A stretch of DNA of 64,000 nt from Cepaea nemoralis. Its lineage: Eukaryota; Mollusca; Gastropoda; Stylommatophora; Helicidae. Shown here piece after piece: positions 55,030 to 64,000 of the stretch. The DNA is taken from the NCBI GenBank assembly GCA_014155875.1, contig JACEFZ010005110.1:221285-285284 (forward strand). The letters are read 5' to 3'. Both the position numbers and the translations under genes were made by a program. The notes beneath the pieces were generated by a model that was given only the letters and a program-made list of their open reading frames with translations, did no database searches and was not told the DNA's origin. Positions within the stretch are counted from its first letter, which is position 1, and each line of letters opens with the position of its first letter.

Positions 55030-55430
55030 AAAACAAACATCGACTGGCAGTGGAAATGTAGTTTCTGAGGAAAATGCAAAGAATACCATGGGCAGACAGA
55101 AAAACCAATAAGCAAGTATTACAAGAAGCAGTGAAAACCATAAACTGATTAGAGAAATTCGACGTAGACAGTCAACATTTTTGGACACATTATGAGAAGA
55201 GATAAACTGGAGATCTTGGTGACAACTGGCAGCAAGATTTGGGGGGGGGGGGGGGGGGGGGGGTAAAGTACACGGGTATAGCAGAGAAGTAAATATCTTG
55301 ATGGCGTGGCCACATGGCATGATCGAGACAAGAATACAGAGCTGTTCCACGACTCTGGTGATCGTGTGAGATGGCGAAACATGATGCCCACGCTTATCGG
55401 CATGGCATATGGTGATGATGATATTAGAAA
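55030..55430 (+). pseudogene. LINE C-terminal fragment carrying a poly(G) run
   Basis: Matches 48795-49200 (GCAAAGAATACCATGGGCAG; GATAAACTGGAGATCTTGGT), with 23 G at 55241-55263 in the same place, and ends GATGGCGAAACATGATGCCC. It is frameshifted. Confidence 0.85.
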
Positions 55431-55559
55431 TGATAAATGTTGAATAGTACGAACTGAAGCATCATTTCTTTGTCAGTCGATGTGAGTTCTTGATAGTTAT
55501 ATCGCGTCAATCCTAATATATGAAAGGTAATCATGGACAATTAGCAGGCTTGCAAGGAA

Positions 55560-55880
55560 TTATGTGGAAACTGCTGAGACGTGGGTTTTTCATAGTGGAC
55601 TGATGAGAACGTCATGAACAGATAAAAAAAATCTAATGGAAGAACTTACGTCACAAAGCGAATTGGTTACTCGCATCAGAATAGGACAGGCACCATTAAT
55701 AGGGCTCCTGAGAAGGGGGCAGCTGGAGTACCTCGTGACAACGTTGGCGGGGAAGAAAGGTAGGGGGACCCAGAGAGAAGATGCCGGGCATTTGATATCA
55801 TGTCATAGAGGAACATCGGTTTCGTAACTGACTGGTAGTATATGAGACAGAAGGATGCGGCAGGCATGATCACCAACTAC
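55560..55880 (+). pseudogene. diverged LINE C-terminal fragment
   Basis: ETWVFHSGLMRTS then VTRIRIGQAPLIGLLRRGQL and EYLVTTLAGKKGRGTQREDA align with the previous fragment's tail but are older or from another subfamily. Here the Gly-Arg segment is normal and has no G run. Confidence 0.7.
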
Positions 55881-55914
55881 ACACGAAATGGACTACAAGA
55901 AACCAGTTCCTTTT

Positions 55915-56512
55915 GAGGACAAACTGTACGCTCCTTTCTAAGCAAACTGTACGCTCCGTTTGAGGCAAACTTTATGGTCCTTCTTAGGCAAACGTTATGC
56001 TCATTTTGAGGACAAACTTTATGCTGCTTTTGAAAACAAACTCTATGTTGCTTTTGAGGACAAACTCTAGGCTGCTTTTGAGGACAAACTCTATGTTGCT
56101 TCTGAGGACAAACTCTATGCTGCTTTTGAAGACAAACTCTATGCTGCTTTTGAGGACACACTTTATGCTGCTTTTGAAAACAAACTCTATGTTGCTTTTG
56201 AGGACAAACTCTATGCTGCTTTTGAAAACAAACTCTATGCTGCTTTTGAAGACAAACTCTATGCTGCTTTTGAAGACAAACTCTATGCTTGCTTTTGAAG
56301 ACAAACTCTATGCTGCTTTTGAGGACAAACTTTATGCTGCTTTTGAAAACAAACTCTATTTTACTTTTGAGGACAAACTCTATGCTGCTTTTGAAAACAA
56401 ACTCTATGCTGCTTTTGAAGACAAACTCTATGCTGCTTTTGAAGACAAACTCTATGCTGCTTTTGAAGACAAACTCTATGCTGCTTTTGAAGACACACTC
56501 TATGATCCCGCC
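55915..56512 (+). repeat. 24-bp tandem repeat, ~25 copies
   Basis: Unit GCTGCTTTTGAAGACAAACT plus CTAT. As 24 is a multiple of 3, several frames stay open on both strands, giving 8-residue periodic peptides (for example LYAAFEDK). One inserted base near 56288 shifts frame. There is no start context or flanking exon signal. Confidence 0.95.
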
Positions 56513-57020
56513 TTTATTATCATCTTTGTATCTGTTTCTCTTCTCTGTGTCAAAAGATCAGCAGCAGAATAAGCTGAGGCACACCTTGACAAGTGACGCT
56601 CGGCAGATTGAAGCATTGTCATGGAGGAATGCCTTTAATGGGACCAATCCAGAACATCACGGATCAACATCTGTAGAGAGGCATGAGCTAATACGCCAGT
56701 TGGCAGGTTACGTGATGCTGGTGATGTTTTAATTAAAACTCTCCCTCTATTTTGCGCTGTGAGGTTTCAGAGAAATGAGATTCTATCTATGCAATTAAAT
56801 GGTTTTCTCAATGCATATCCCTCCATGGCCACAGTAGACAATAGAAAAGGTCCAAGCTGGAGGTGGTAGGTTTAAACCTTAGTGAGGCTAAAGCTGAGTC
56901 TTTTGTCAACGTATGGAAAATACCTGTTTCATTTTCATAAGTGTCCGACAATACGCGTGAATGCATTGCTCGTATTTTTAAACACATGATAAAACTATTA
57001 TTTGGAGACGAAAGAAATGA
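56513..57020. other. non-coding stretch
   Basis: Possible degraded LINE text near 56590-56720 (TSDARQIEALSWRNA-like), not secure. Confidence 0.3.
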
Positions 57021-57021
57021 A

Positions 57022-57155
<134 letters not shown>

Positions 57156-57164
57156 ATCATCTAC

Positions 57165-57440
57165 CACTTTTGCCGTCAAGCGTCGTGGAGAGGAATAGTT
57201 GGCGCTCCAGCGCTCGATGAATGGCACTGAATAGCGTCATGTCGTTTGACTGTACACTACCTTTGATGTCACCAATGTATTTTCTTCTTGCGCATCCTCT
57301 TGCACTCGTAATAGATCTCCTTTGAAGTAGGGCTAGTGCTGATTGTTGATGGCGTTGCAGTCTAACGAGATGGCCAAACCATTTTATCTTCTGTCTTTCA
57401 ATAAATGTGGCACAAGGTGTTGATTCCACTGTCTGTCTCA
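57165..57440 (-). pseudogene. LINE reverse transcriptase C-terminal fragment
   Basis: The minus frame reads TPCATFIERQKIKWFGHLVR, RHQQSALAL and ARRKYIGDIK, the 'KIKWFGH' tail typical of LINE polyproteins. Open over 94 codons but truncated at both ends. Confidence 0.8.
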
Positions 57441-57543
57441 TAACATAATATCTTATTCGGTCTCGGATGGTTATGTTGAAAGTTAAGTTAAAATTGATTT
57501 ACTTTGGTAAAACGTGCGTCTGTGTTCGAGTTTACGCATATAT

Positions 57544-57545
<2 letters not shown>

Positions 57546-57598
<53 letters not shown>
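57546..57598 (+). repeat. (GT)n microsatellite
   Basis: About 25 GT repeats. Confidence 0.97.
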
Positions 57599-57600
<2 letters not shown>

Positions 57601-57719
57601 CGTATGCATGTAGCACCTAGTAGGTCAAATTTTTTCTGTCCTTTCCAACAGTATTGCCGCAAATGCATGGGTTAATGGATAGACAGACGGAGAGACAGTG
57701 ACATTGTGCCGGCTAAATA

Positions 57720-58123
57720 TAAATATTAAGACAGACGCTCATACAGGTAGACATATCGTTGAAAAGACACAGACAGGCATACACACATTACATATATGTA
57801 GATAGATAAATCGGTAGGCAGACAAATCAGGAAGACAGATAGACAGCAGACGGACGGACTGACGGGCTGACGAGCGATCGAATGAATGGATGGCCAGATT
57901 GACGGACGGACCGACGGACGGAGAGACAGACAGACAAACGGACGGAGGCACGGACGGGTAGACAAACAGACAGACAGACAGACAGCAGACGGATGGACGG
58001 GCGATCGGATGGATGGATGGACAGATTGACGGACAGACCGACGGGCGGAGAGGCAGACAGACAAACAGACAGAGGCACGGACGGACGGACAGACCGACCG
58101 ACCAACCGACCAACCGACCGACC

Positions 58124-58163
<40 letters not shown>

Positions 58164-58165
58164 CA
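57720..58165 (+). repeat. GACA/GACG/GACC degenerate tetranucleotide array
   Basis: GACAGACA, GACGGACG and CGACCAAC units; a ~125-bp segment is duplicated (57840-57960 versus 57965-58085). Open frames are compositional. Confidence 0.93.
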
Positions 58166-58199
58166 AGCAACCTAACCGTACACACACGTATAAAAACGC

Positions 58200-59130
58200 A
58201 GGTTAATATATTATGTAAAGTATATTAACAACATATTTTACAAAATCTTTCAAGCAAGACACATACCTGTGAAAAACGGTTCCTCCCTGTAATTTTTGTA
58301 TCTAAATTCGTATATCTGTTTACCTATCTATCTATGTTTCCTAGACTCTGCTTCTTTCAACGTATTTCCTTCTTAAATATATGTCATGAATAAACTATTC
58401 ACTACAAATACGAGCCTCTTGTATTGTATGGCCTGCTAGCAGATGAATCCTTTGCCGTAATCTGTCTGAGAGAAAAATATTAAAAGAAAATAAACATAAT
58501 ATGCAAACACATCAGGAGAAGAACATTTTACACGCAAGACCCTTGATCGTCCCGTAAGGGCCCCCTCCACCGCATTAGAAGGAGCGTTCAGCAACGATCT
58601 CACAGAATTCACTGCGCCGTGACAAAAAAAGACTTTAACAGATAGGAGAAAATAAAAGGAAACAGCCCAGCCAACAGTCGAGTTGTACAATTTCAACCGC
58701 TAGTCAGCGGTGAAGCTGAAAAGTTGAGGCGAGATTACTTAAGTGTGGCTATAACGTGAAATTGCTTCCCTGATTCAGGTCGTTCGCACCATCGAGTTAT
58801 ATTTCGGTGTTTTTTTCCTGTTAATCACACGTGGATTTCTTGAAGTAGTGTGCAGGAAATTTGTGTTTTCCCTCCTGAAAAGTTAGCGATTTATGTTAAC
58901 TTTGGGAGTTCCCGTACCATGCTAACATTTTGGATTTTATATCGCAAGCTGAGGTCAACAATTGATCAAAAATTCGGCTAAAAAAGTTCTCAGGAGTTGT
59001 GGAAGTCAGGTAAGTGAATTTGTGTTCATCTCGGGATGTCTGCTTGTAGGTGTCACTTCGTGTCTTCTCGTGTGCTACTTTGTTTCATGCAATGCCTTTA
59101 TTATGTTGATTTAGGTACGATTCTTGCCGT
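58200..59130. other. single-copy-looking stretch with a strong splice donor
   Basis: No repeat recognised between 58200 and 59130. GTCAG|GTAAGTG at 59009/59010 is a perfect donor consensus, so a non-coding first exon on the plus strand is possible but unproven. Confidence 0.3.
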
Positions 59131-59132
59131 CA

Positions 59133-59340
59133 GCAAACTGGGAATGAAAAGAGAGTATATGAAAGAAATAAAAAAAAGGGACGCGAAATATTTCGGCCAC
59201 GTTAAAAGACATGTATAAACCGTACTGGAGGGTAAGACTGAAGGCAAACGACTAAGATCTAGACAACGATACAAGTGGGAGTTAACATCAAAAGGTGGAG
59301 ATCCATTGTAGCCAACCTTCATTGTGAAGACGGCGCCTGA
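59133..59340 (+). pseudogene. LINE C-terminal remnant
   Basis: YMKEIKKRDAKYFGHVKRHV then an in-frame stop and EGKTEGKRLRSRQRYKWE, a degraded LINE tail. Confidence 0.7.
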
Positions 59341-59365
59341 TTGACTAATTGACACTCATATATGT

Positions 59366-59485
59366 AGGTCGTTCAGAAAGCAATGGCAAACTACTGAACG
59401 TAACACTTGCCTAGTACATCAACAGCAGCTAAAAATGCTGGTGGTGACTGCAACGTCCCGTAAGGGATACGCAACAAAATTTTTT
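59366..59485 (+). mobile_element. SINE A copy 16, tail only
   Basis: AGGTCGTTCAGAAAGCAATG, CAAACTACTGAACGTAACAC and CGTCCCGTAAGGGATACGCA; 5'-truncated. Confidence 0.88.
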
Positions 59486-59496
59486 ATGTAGGTGAG

Positions 59497-59655
59497 TCGA
59501 GGTGGCGAAGTGGCTAACACAATTGCCTGTCAGCAATGCTGTCGTGTATTCGAATTACCATTGAGAGGGATTTTCAAAACCAGTTACGGGCCTTCCAAAT
59601 CGATCCAGTCTTAAGTGAGTACCAGAAATTGTCCTGGAAAGAAAAAGCAGCCGGC
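59497..59655 (+). mobile_element. SINE C, diverged
   Basis: Head GGTGGCGAAGTGGCTAACAC with B-box-like TATTCGAATTACC, then GATCCAGTCTTAAGTGAGTA and TGTCCTGGAAAGAAAAAGCA. Confidence 0.7.
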
Positions 59656-59659
59656 GTAC

Positions 59660-59925
59660 TATTACATTATTAAGTGCCACATGATGACTAATCGTCTCAA
59701 GCGACTTCCTGTATCTGCCATGGGGTTATATATCTCCGAAATGTGTCACTATGTTATAACACAACATGTCTGCTACCATATTAACAGCTTTCAAGTCATA
59801 ACTGTGACACGCCCCTACTCCCCATTTACCGCCATCCACTTTTGTTTGGTCCATACCTACTGTCTGTTTGGCACTGAATCCGTTAAGGACACTGTCCACG
59901 GACTCAGGTCGTGATAAAGGGACTG
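59660..59925. mobile_element. MITE-D copy
   Basis: ATTATTAAGTGCCACATGAT, GACTAATCGTCTCAAGCGAC, ATGGGGTTATATATC and GCACTGAATCCGTTAAGGAC match the family. It abuts SINE C. Confidence 0.75.
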
Positions 59926-60039
59926 TTACTTTTACATAGAAGCAGAGGAAAGACGTATGAGGATTCTATTTCTATGAGTGTCCATCAATAACGGTAGAAT
60001 TATTTCTAAAGCTATTTCACAGGCTTCAGAATGTCTCAA

Positions 60040-60375
60040 ACAATTGATGTCTCTAACAATCACACAGATTAATTTCTTAAAAATTGATGTCTCTAATAAT
60101 CACATTGATTCATTTCCTAACAATTGATGTCTTTAACAATCACATTGATTATTTTCTCAACAATTTATGTCTCTAACAATCACACTGATTCATTTCTCAA
60201 CAATTAATGTCTCTAACAATCACAATGATTCAGTTCCCAACAGTTGATGTCTCTAACAATCACACTGATTAATTTCCCAACAAATGATGTCTCCAACATT
60301 CACATTGATTCATTTTTCAACAACTGATGTCTCCAACAATCACATTGATTCATTTTCCAACAATTGATAATAATT
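60040..60375 (+). repeat. 40-bp tandem repeat, ~8 copies
   Basis: Unit TTGATGTCTCTAACAATCAC plus ATTGATTCATTTCCCAACAA; the first two copies start 40 bp apart (60045, 60085). Confidence 0.95.
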
Positions 60376-60669
60376 GAAAATAACTTTTAAAAGTATGCAT
60401 TCCACCACTTCTATACATGATGAAATTTTTCTTTAGAAGACAGCTGACGAGATAAAGTGAAATATGTCGGGGAATAAATTGTGTGCAGTACATTGTTTGT
60501 GTCTTTATTGTTCAAATTCACAACGAAAAAAAAAAAAAAGAAACAGTGTTTTGAATTTGAATTTTGAAAGAGATTCAAATTAATGTTACCATTCATGACT
60601 CGACATTTACTTCAAAGTGTAGGCTTGGAAAAAACAACACGTGGGTTTTGAACTCCTATACTAAGAGTT

Positions 60670-60930
60670 TAGGAGCAAAGGTGGCATAGTAGTTAGTTCG
60701 CCTGTCTACCAATTCAGTAGTGTTGAATTCCCAGCAGAGACAGGATATTTATATTTCTATAATGTCGATTCTCGGGTCGACCCAGCCTCATAAACATGGG
60801 TACCAAACAACTGTCATAGTTTTTTTGGGAAATGAGGAGACAGGTCGACGAGGAAGGTAACTGGAACATACAGCTCATAAACTTTGACCTTGAATATGTG
60901 AAGGTCTTTCGCTTCACTTCCAAACGGTAG
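60670..60930 (+). mobile_element. SINE C, diverged
   Basis: Head AGGTGGCATAGTAGTTAGTT with a weak B-box (GTTGAATTCCC), then GGGTCGACCCAGCCTCATAA. The 3' half is hard to align. Confidence 0.5.
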
Positions 60931-60944
60931 TAACTGCTGTGGGA

Positions 60945-61150
60945 TTAAGTTAATTGCCTGTCCTTTACAGGACGTCGTTGTGAATCCAAGCTTTTACTGG
61001 TTGTTTGTGATTTTGCAGGCAATTTTACGTGCAGTAGTTTGTCACTGCTTTCTGAATGACCGTCGCTCAAACCATTGTGGAAAATCAACGCGATGAGATC
61101 TGTTCCTTAATTGTCTGCGGCTGACTTTGAGTCAGACTTTGAGTATGATT
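60945..61150 (-). mobile_element. SINE A copy 17
   Basis: GTTAATTGCCTGTCCTTTAC, GCAGTAGTTTGTCACTGCTT and TCTGAATGACCGTCGCTCAA; head degraded. Confidence 0.8.
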
Positions 61151-61395
61151 TAATTGTGGAACTATCTCATCTCCTGTCATCTCATCTCATCACTCATCTC
61201 ATCTAATTTCCATCTCATCTCATTTCATCTCATCTTGTCCCTCTTGTACATTACGGTGTCGAGGTGAAGCTGAAACATCAACAGAATGCCCGTTAAAAGG
61301 CTTCATGTATGGAGATTCCCATGGACTGTTTTTCCCTCTATCCATCGTTTACGTGGCACCCTCTTCTTCTGGTTCCATTGTGGACTGGACACCAT
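61150..61395 (-). mobile_element. LINE 3' end with (ATGAG)n tail
   Basis: The plus strand shows a CATCTCATCTCATC run and then the inverse of the fragment at 35903-36073 (CATGGACTG near 61320; CACCGTAATG-type end). Same subfamily and tail as the insert in the hAT element. Confidence 0.8.
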
Positions 61396-61474
61396 TGCTT
61401 GTTGTTGTATACTGTCAGCTGATAGCCGAGTTATATGGCGTTTATGTTAATAATTAAAATATTTCCCGGTTAAA

Positions 61475-61708
61475 AGTTAGTTGCATATCCATTACAGGAT
61501 GTCGCAGTCAATGCCAGCATTTTTTGTGGCTGTTTGTGATTCCTGTGCAAGTTTACGTTCAGTAGTTAGCCATTGCATTCTGACTGACCGGTACTCAGAC
61601 CATTGTAGGGAAACCAACGCAAGACGGTCTGCTTCCAAATCGACCGCAGCTGTGATTCTAACGCGGTGTGCGGGATTACGAATCGCCAGCTTCGCCACAG
61701 AGCCCATA
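61475..61708 (-). mobile_element. SINE A copy 18, well preserved
   Basis: Minus strand: GGGCTCTGTGGCGAAGCTGG head with A-box, GCGTTAGAATCACAGCTGCG at the B-box region (mutated), body and tail intact to GGATATGCAACTAACTTTTA. Confidence 0.88.
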
Positions 61709-61711
61709 AAA

Positions 61712-61800
61712 CATTAACTGCATATCCTTTACAGGACGTTGCACTCAACCCAGCATTTTTGTCTAAATTGCGATTTCTTGGTAAGTTTACCTAGAGTAGT
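61712..61800 (-). mobile_element. SINE A copy 19, tail only
   Basis: CTGCATATCCTTTACAGGAC, GTTGCACTCAACCCAGCATT and TTTCTTGGTAAGTTTACCTA, then unrelated sequence from ~61805. Confidence 0.75.
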
Positions 61801-61912
61801 TTCCCGGTACTGTCTCCTTTTTGGGTGTTTATATGCAGATGATGTCACGTTCATTCTGCAACAAGCAACTAGGGTAAGTGCTAAGATGCGTTTTTCACCA
61901 TATAGCTCAAAC

Positions 61913-62152
61913 AAGTTAGTTGCATATTCTCTACAGGACGTAGCAGGTAACCCCAGCATGTTTTGGCTGTTTGTGATTTCTTGGCAAGTTTACTTTCAGT
62001 AGTTCGCCGCTGCTTTGTCAACTACCAGCATATATACCAGTGTATGAAAACCAATGCAAAGCGGTCTGTTGTCAACTCGCCCGCAGCCGTGTGTCGGACG
62101 CGGTATGCAGTATAACGAATTGCGTCCGTAACCAGTTCGTCACAGAGTTGGC
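61913..62152 (-). mobile_element. SINE A copy 20 with target-site duplication
   Basis: Flanked by ATAGCTCAAAC (61902-61912) and ATAACTCAAAAC (62153-62164), an ~11-bp duplication with a mismatch and one extra base. The minus-strand head begins GCCAACTCTGTGACGAACTG, confirming the same 5' end as copy 4. Confidence 0.9.
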
Positions 62153-62254
62153 ATAACTCAAAACACATTGAGATTTCTTTACTTCTTCCTTCCTAATCAG
62201 TTACTGAATTAACTAGTTCCTCCTTGTTACTTGTCATTTCTGTGTTCGGAAGTC

Positions 62255-62450
62255 GACGTCGATACGAGAGTTTGCTCTTAAGTTTCCGGTGCGTTGATAT
62301 CTAGGTAGGGGATTCAAATCTTACACCGGCATTAAGTTGGACTTAAAAGTTGCCTTCTCCTTCAGAAGGCAATGGCGGAATACTCAAAATAAATTGCCTA
62401 GCAAATGTATCTGGTTGATCACAAGGTCCTCTAAAGGACGTGCAATTAAA
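62255..62450 (+). mobile_element. chimeric SINE: B-type head, A-type tail
   Basis: The head CGATACGAGAGTTTGCTCTT with the GGATTCAAATCTT B-box is SINE B; AGAAGGCAATGGCGGAATAC and AAGGTCCTCTAAAGGACGTG are the A-type tail. Same layout as 22925-23130. Confidence 0.7.
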
Positions 62451-62529
62451 TAAAAACCAAAAACAGTTTTTACGTTATTTTATACAATTTGTTTTCGAAT
62501 GTTGTCTTGGGTTTTTTCTGTAAAGGTAT

Positions 62530-62640
62530 CTAGAGGTCGTTGCTGGAGCTACGGAGTTCGTGCAGTGCGACTTTTTCGACAAACCACCGCGAGGAAAGAG
62601 ACTGAGACTTATGGGATAAAACCTAGTGCAATGAAGTCGA
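62530..62640 (-). repeat. Rep-G dispersed repeat
   Basis: GTCGTTGCTGGAGCTACGGA and TATGGGATAAAACCTAGTGC, inverted relative to 26685 and 47050. Confidence 0.7.
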
Positions 62641-62754
62641 TCCTCTCGCTTTTAACCACCCCCTCCCCCACCACAATCACCATTTAAACTCCTCCAGTAT
62701 GTCATGGTCTTACAGTGCAGGGCCCCTTTTAATACTATAAGGGGTATTTAGGGT

Positions 62755-63060
62755 TATAGTCAGGACCAGGTTGATATACTGAATGCTCTACGAGAAGTAA
62801 GTAGTTTGCGAGATACAAGTGATAACTGTCAATCTACAACCGTGGTCAGACTGCGAGAACAGCAAATTAAAAGAGGTGTGGCCAGACAATAAAACTATGC
62901 AGGAAGCCGAAGAAGATTAATAAACCAACACAGAACTGGTGTCGTGATCCGCTACACGCTGTGAGATTTACCGAGAAGGGGATCCGAGAAATTATGGACT
63001 CAACAGTTCGATGTGCAATGAGGATGATCTGTCGACTAACTAACTAACTAACCAACTAAC
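62755..63060 (+). pseudogene. 3' end of the RT-RNase H LINE with CTAA tail
   Basis: ACCAACACAGAACTGGTGTC, GTGCAATGAGGATGATCTGT and a short CTAACTAACTAA tail match 52880-53180. It is a 5'-truncated copy, frameshifted. Confidence 0.88.
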
Positions 63061-63099
63061 ATTAGTGCTATCCCATAATTGTATAGACCAGTCAGAACT

Positions 63100-63345
63100 C
63101 GACGGGTAAGTAAAGTGAAGGTCTCTTTTAGTGGGTATATGGTGCTGGTCCCACATTTGATAGACTAATCGGTAGTCAATGGGTGACATGATAAATATAA
63201 TAATGATGACTTTACTTCCCAGAATAATTTCTGTTACCAATTTTAGAATTTAAAGAATCCGCCGCGATGGCGATTTGAACATCTGGTAACCGGGTCAGCA
63301 GACAAGCGTGCTGGCTACAGCGGCTTCAGCTCGGCCGATGATGTG
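63100..63345 (-). mobile_element. SINE C copy
   Basis: AGTGGGTATATGGTGCTGGT, GTCAATGGGTGACATGAT, and on the minus strand a head AGCCGCTGTAGCCAGCACGC with a weak B-box (TGTTCAAATCGCC). Confidence 0.7.
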
Positions 63346-63382
63346 GTCAGTGTTTTTTGTCGATGATTTTTATTTCCTACAA

Positions 63383-63779
63383 CAGTGGTTCTCAACCTAT
63401 TTTGTCCCATGCACCCCTTCACCATATGTTCAGAATGTAACCCCCCCCCCCCTTTTTTTTTCGCATTTCCTCCCTATAAATTAACCCGCCCTACACAGTA
63501 TACGTAAAAATGGAAGCTAAATTTAATAACACATACTAGAATAACTTTAGATGTCTACATAAAAAGTGATTTGCTGGTCTACTTATGTTATAAAACGAAT
63601 TTCAGAAGGGCTAGAATTAGAGAACCGTAAAGTAGGGAGGGAAAACAATATCTAGTAATCGGTTCTTGTATTAACGAGATCTTGACATAATCTTAATTCC
63701 CCCTGGATACCCTAAAATCCTCCACCCCTCCCCCCTTCCACAATGAGGGGGGAGATTCCATGCCGGCTGAGAACCACTG
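63383..63779. mobile_element. hAT-type MITE (397 bp)
   Basis: Ends CAGTGGTTCTCAACC and GGCTGAGAACCACTG are the well-known hAT terminal inverted repeats. Flanked by 8-bp target duplications TCCTACAA (63375-63382) and TCTTAGAA (63780-63787), six of eight matching. The interior has C/T runs and no transposase frame. Confidence 0.92.
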
Positions 63780-63789
63780 TCTTAGAATA

Positions 63790-63950
63790 TCTCCGGATAT
63801 CCACTGCAGGTTTGATCGGCTTGTGATCGATTTGCGAACCCGGGTCTATGAACATACGTCTTGCTGGGGGTAAAGGATTCGAGCAACTGACTACTGAGAC
63901 GGCAGGCATGAATGCTATTCACTGCGCCACCGCGGCTACTTCATAGCCAT
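63790..63950 (-). repeat. tRNA-derived SINE head
   Basis: Minus strand GTAGCCGCGGTGGCGCAGTG with an A-box-like TGGCGCAGTG and a B-box-like GTTGCTCGAATCC, then a second GGGTTCGCAAATC. Family uncertain; possibly interrupted by the hAT MITE to its left. Confidence 0.6.
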
Positions 63951-64000
63951 GCTGAGTACATGCTTGTTAGTGAAAGCCCTGTGCGCGTTCCATTACTTGA

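Noticed and set aside
57726..58187. Cys/Val/Ser-rich frames on the minus strand (up to 153 codons)
   Set aside because: GACA/GACG tetranucleotide array; several overlapping frames open at once.

Overview
This window looks like intergenic and intronic DNA from a large, repeat-rich invertebrate animal genome. It contains metazoan-type LINEs, a Ty3/Gypsy-like LTR retrotransposon, mariner and hAT DNA transposons, several tRNA-derived SINE families and very many micro- and minisatellites. A split gene with GT-AG introns encodes an intermediate-filament-like coiled coil, which points to an animal. A lophotrochozoan (mollusc- or annelid-like) source is my inference from the repeat style; the species cannot be read from the sequence. 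There are no bacterial operons, CRISPR arrays or rRNA genes.

Layout. 1-3750 (minus): 5' half of a Gypsy-type element (LTR with internal 41-bp tandem repeats, gag, protease, start of reverse transcriptase running off the window edge). 4699-9769 (minus): two exons of a divergent intermediate filament/lamin-type gene whose splice junctions agree in phase; the 4.6-kb intron holds repeats. 9800-18250: SINEs, satellites and a 1-kb GGA-rich polypurine tract. 18250-22560 (minus): a nearly full-length but broken LINE (endonuclease, reverse transcriptase, zinc-finger tail). 22560-27750: nested small transposons, SINEs and microsatellites. 27745-30440: a 34-bp satellite with a longer ~500-bp higher-order period. 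33982-36963: a broken hAT transposon with terminal inverted repeats, an 8-bp target duplication and a nested LINE tail. 38275-41150: a TTAA-ended MITE, a 76-bp satellite carrying an E-box in most units, and mariner remnants. 41880-43540: CTGT/AGTT-type arrays. 45300-55900: LINE 3' ends, including a long RT-RNase H LINE (50455-53160) with a CTAA tail. 55900-64000: a 24-bp repeat, ATC/GT/GACA arrays, more SINEs and a short hAT MITE.

The only protein-coding host sequence I can support is the intermediate-filament gene, and its remaining exons are not visible here. Every other open frame of note belongs to a mobile element or to low-complexity DNA. About twenty copies of one SINE family (called A here), some with target-site duplications, show that retroposition dominated the history of the region. 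Repeat family names (SINE A, B, C; Rep-1, E, F, G, H; MITE-D) are labels used only in this answer. I found no convincing new biological system; the best leads are chimeric SINEs sharing a tail, the satellite higher-order structure, the satellite nested in a LINE end, and the divergent filament gene.
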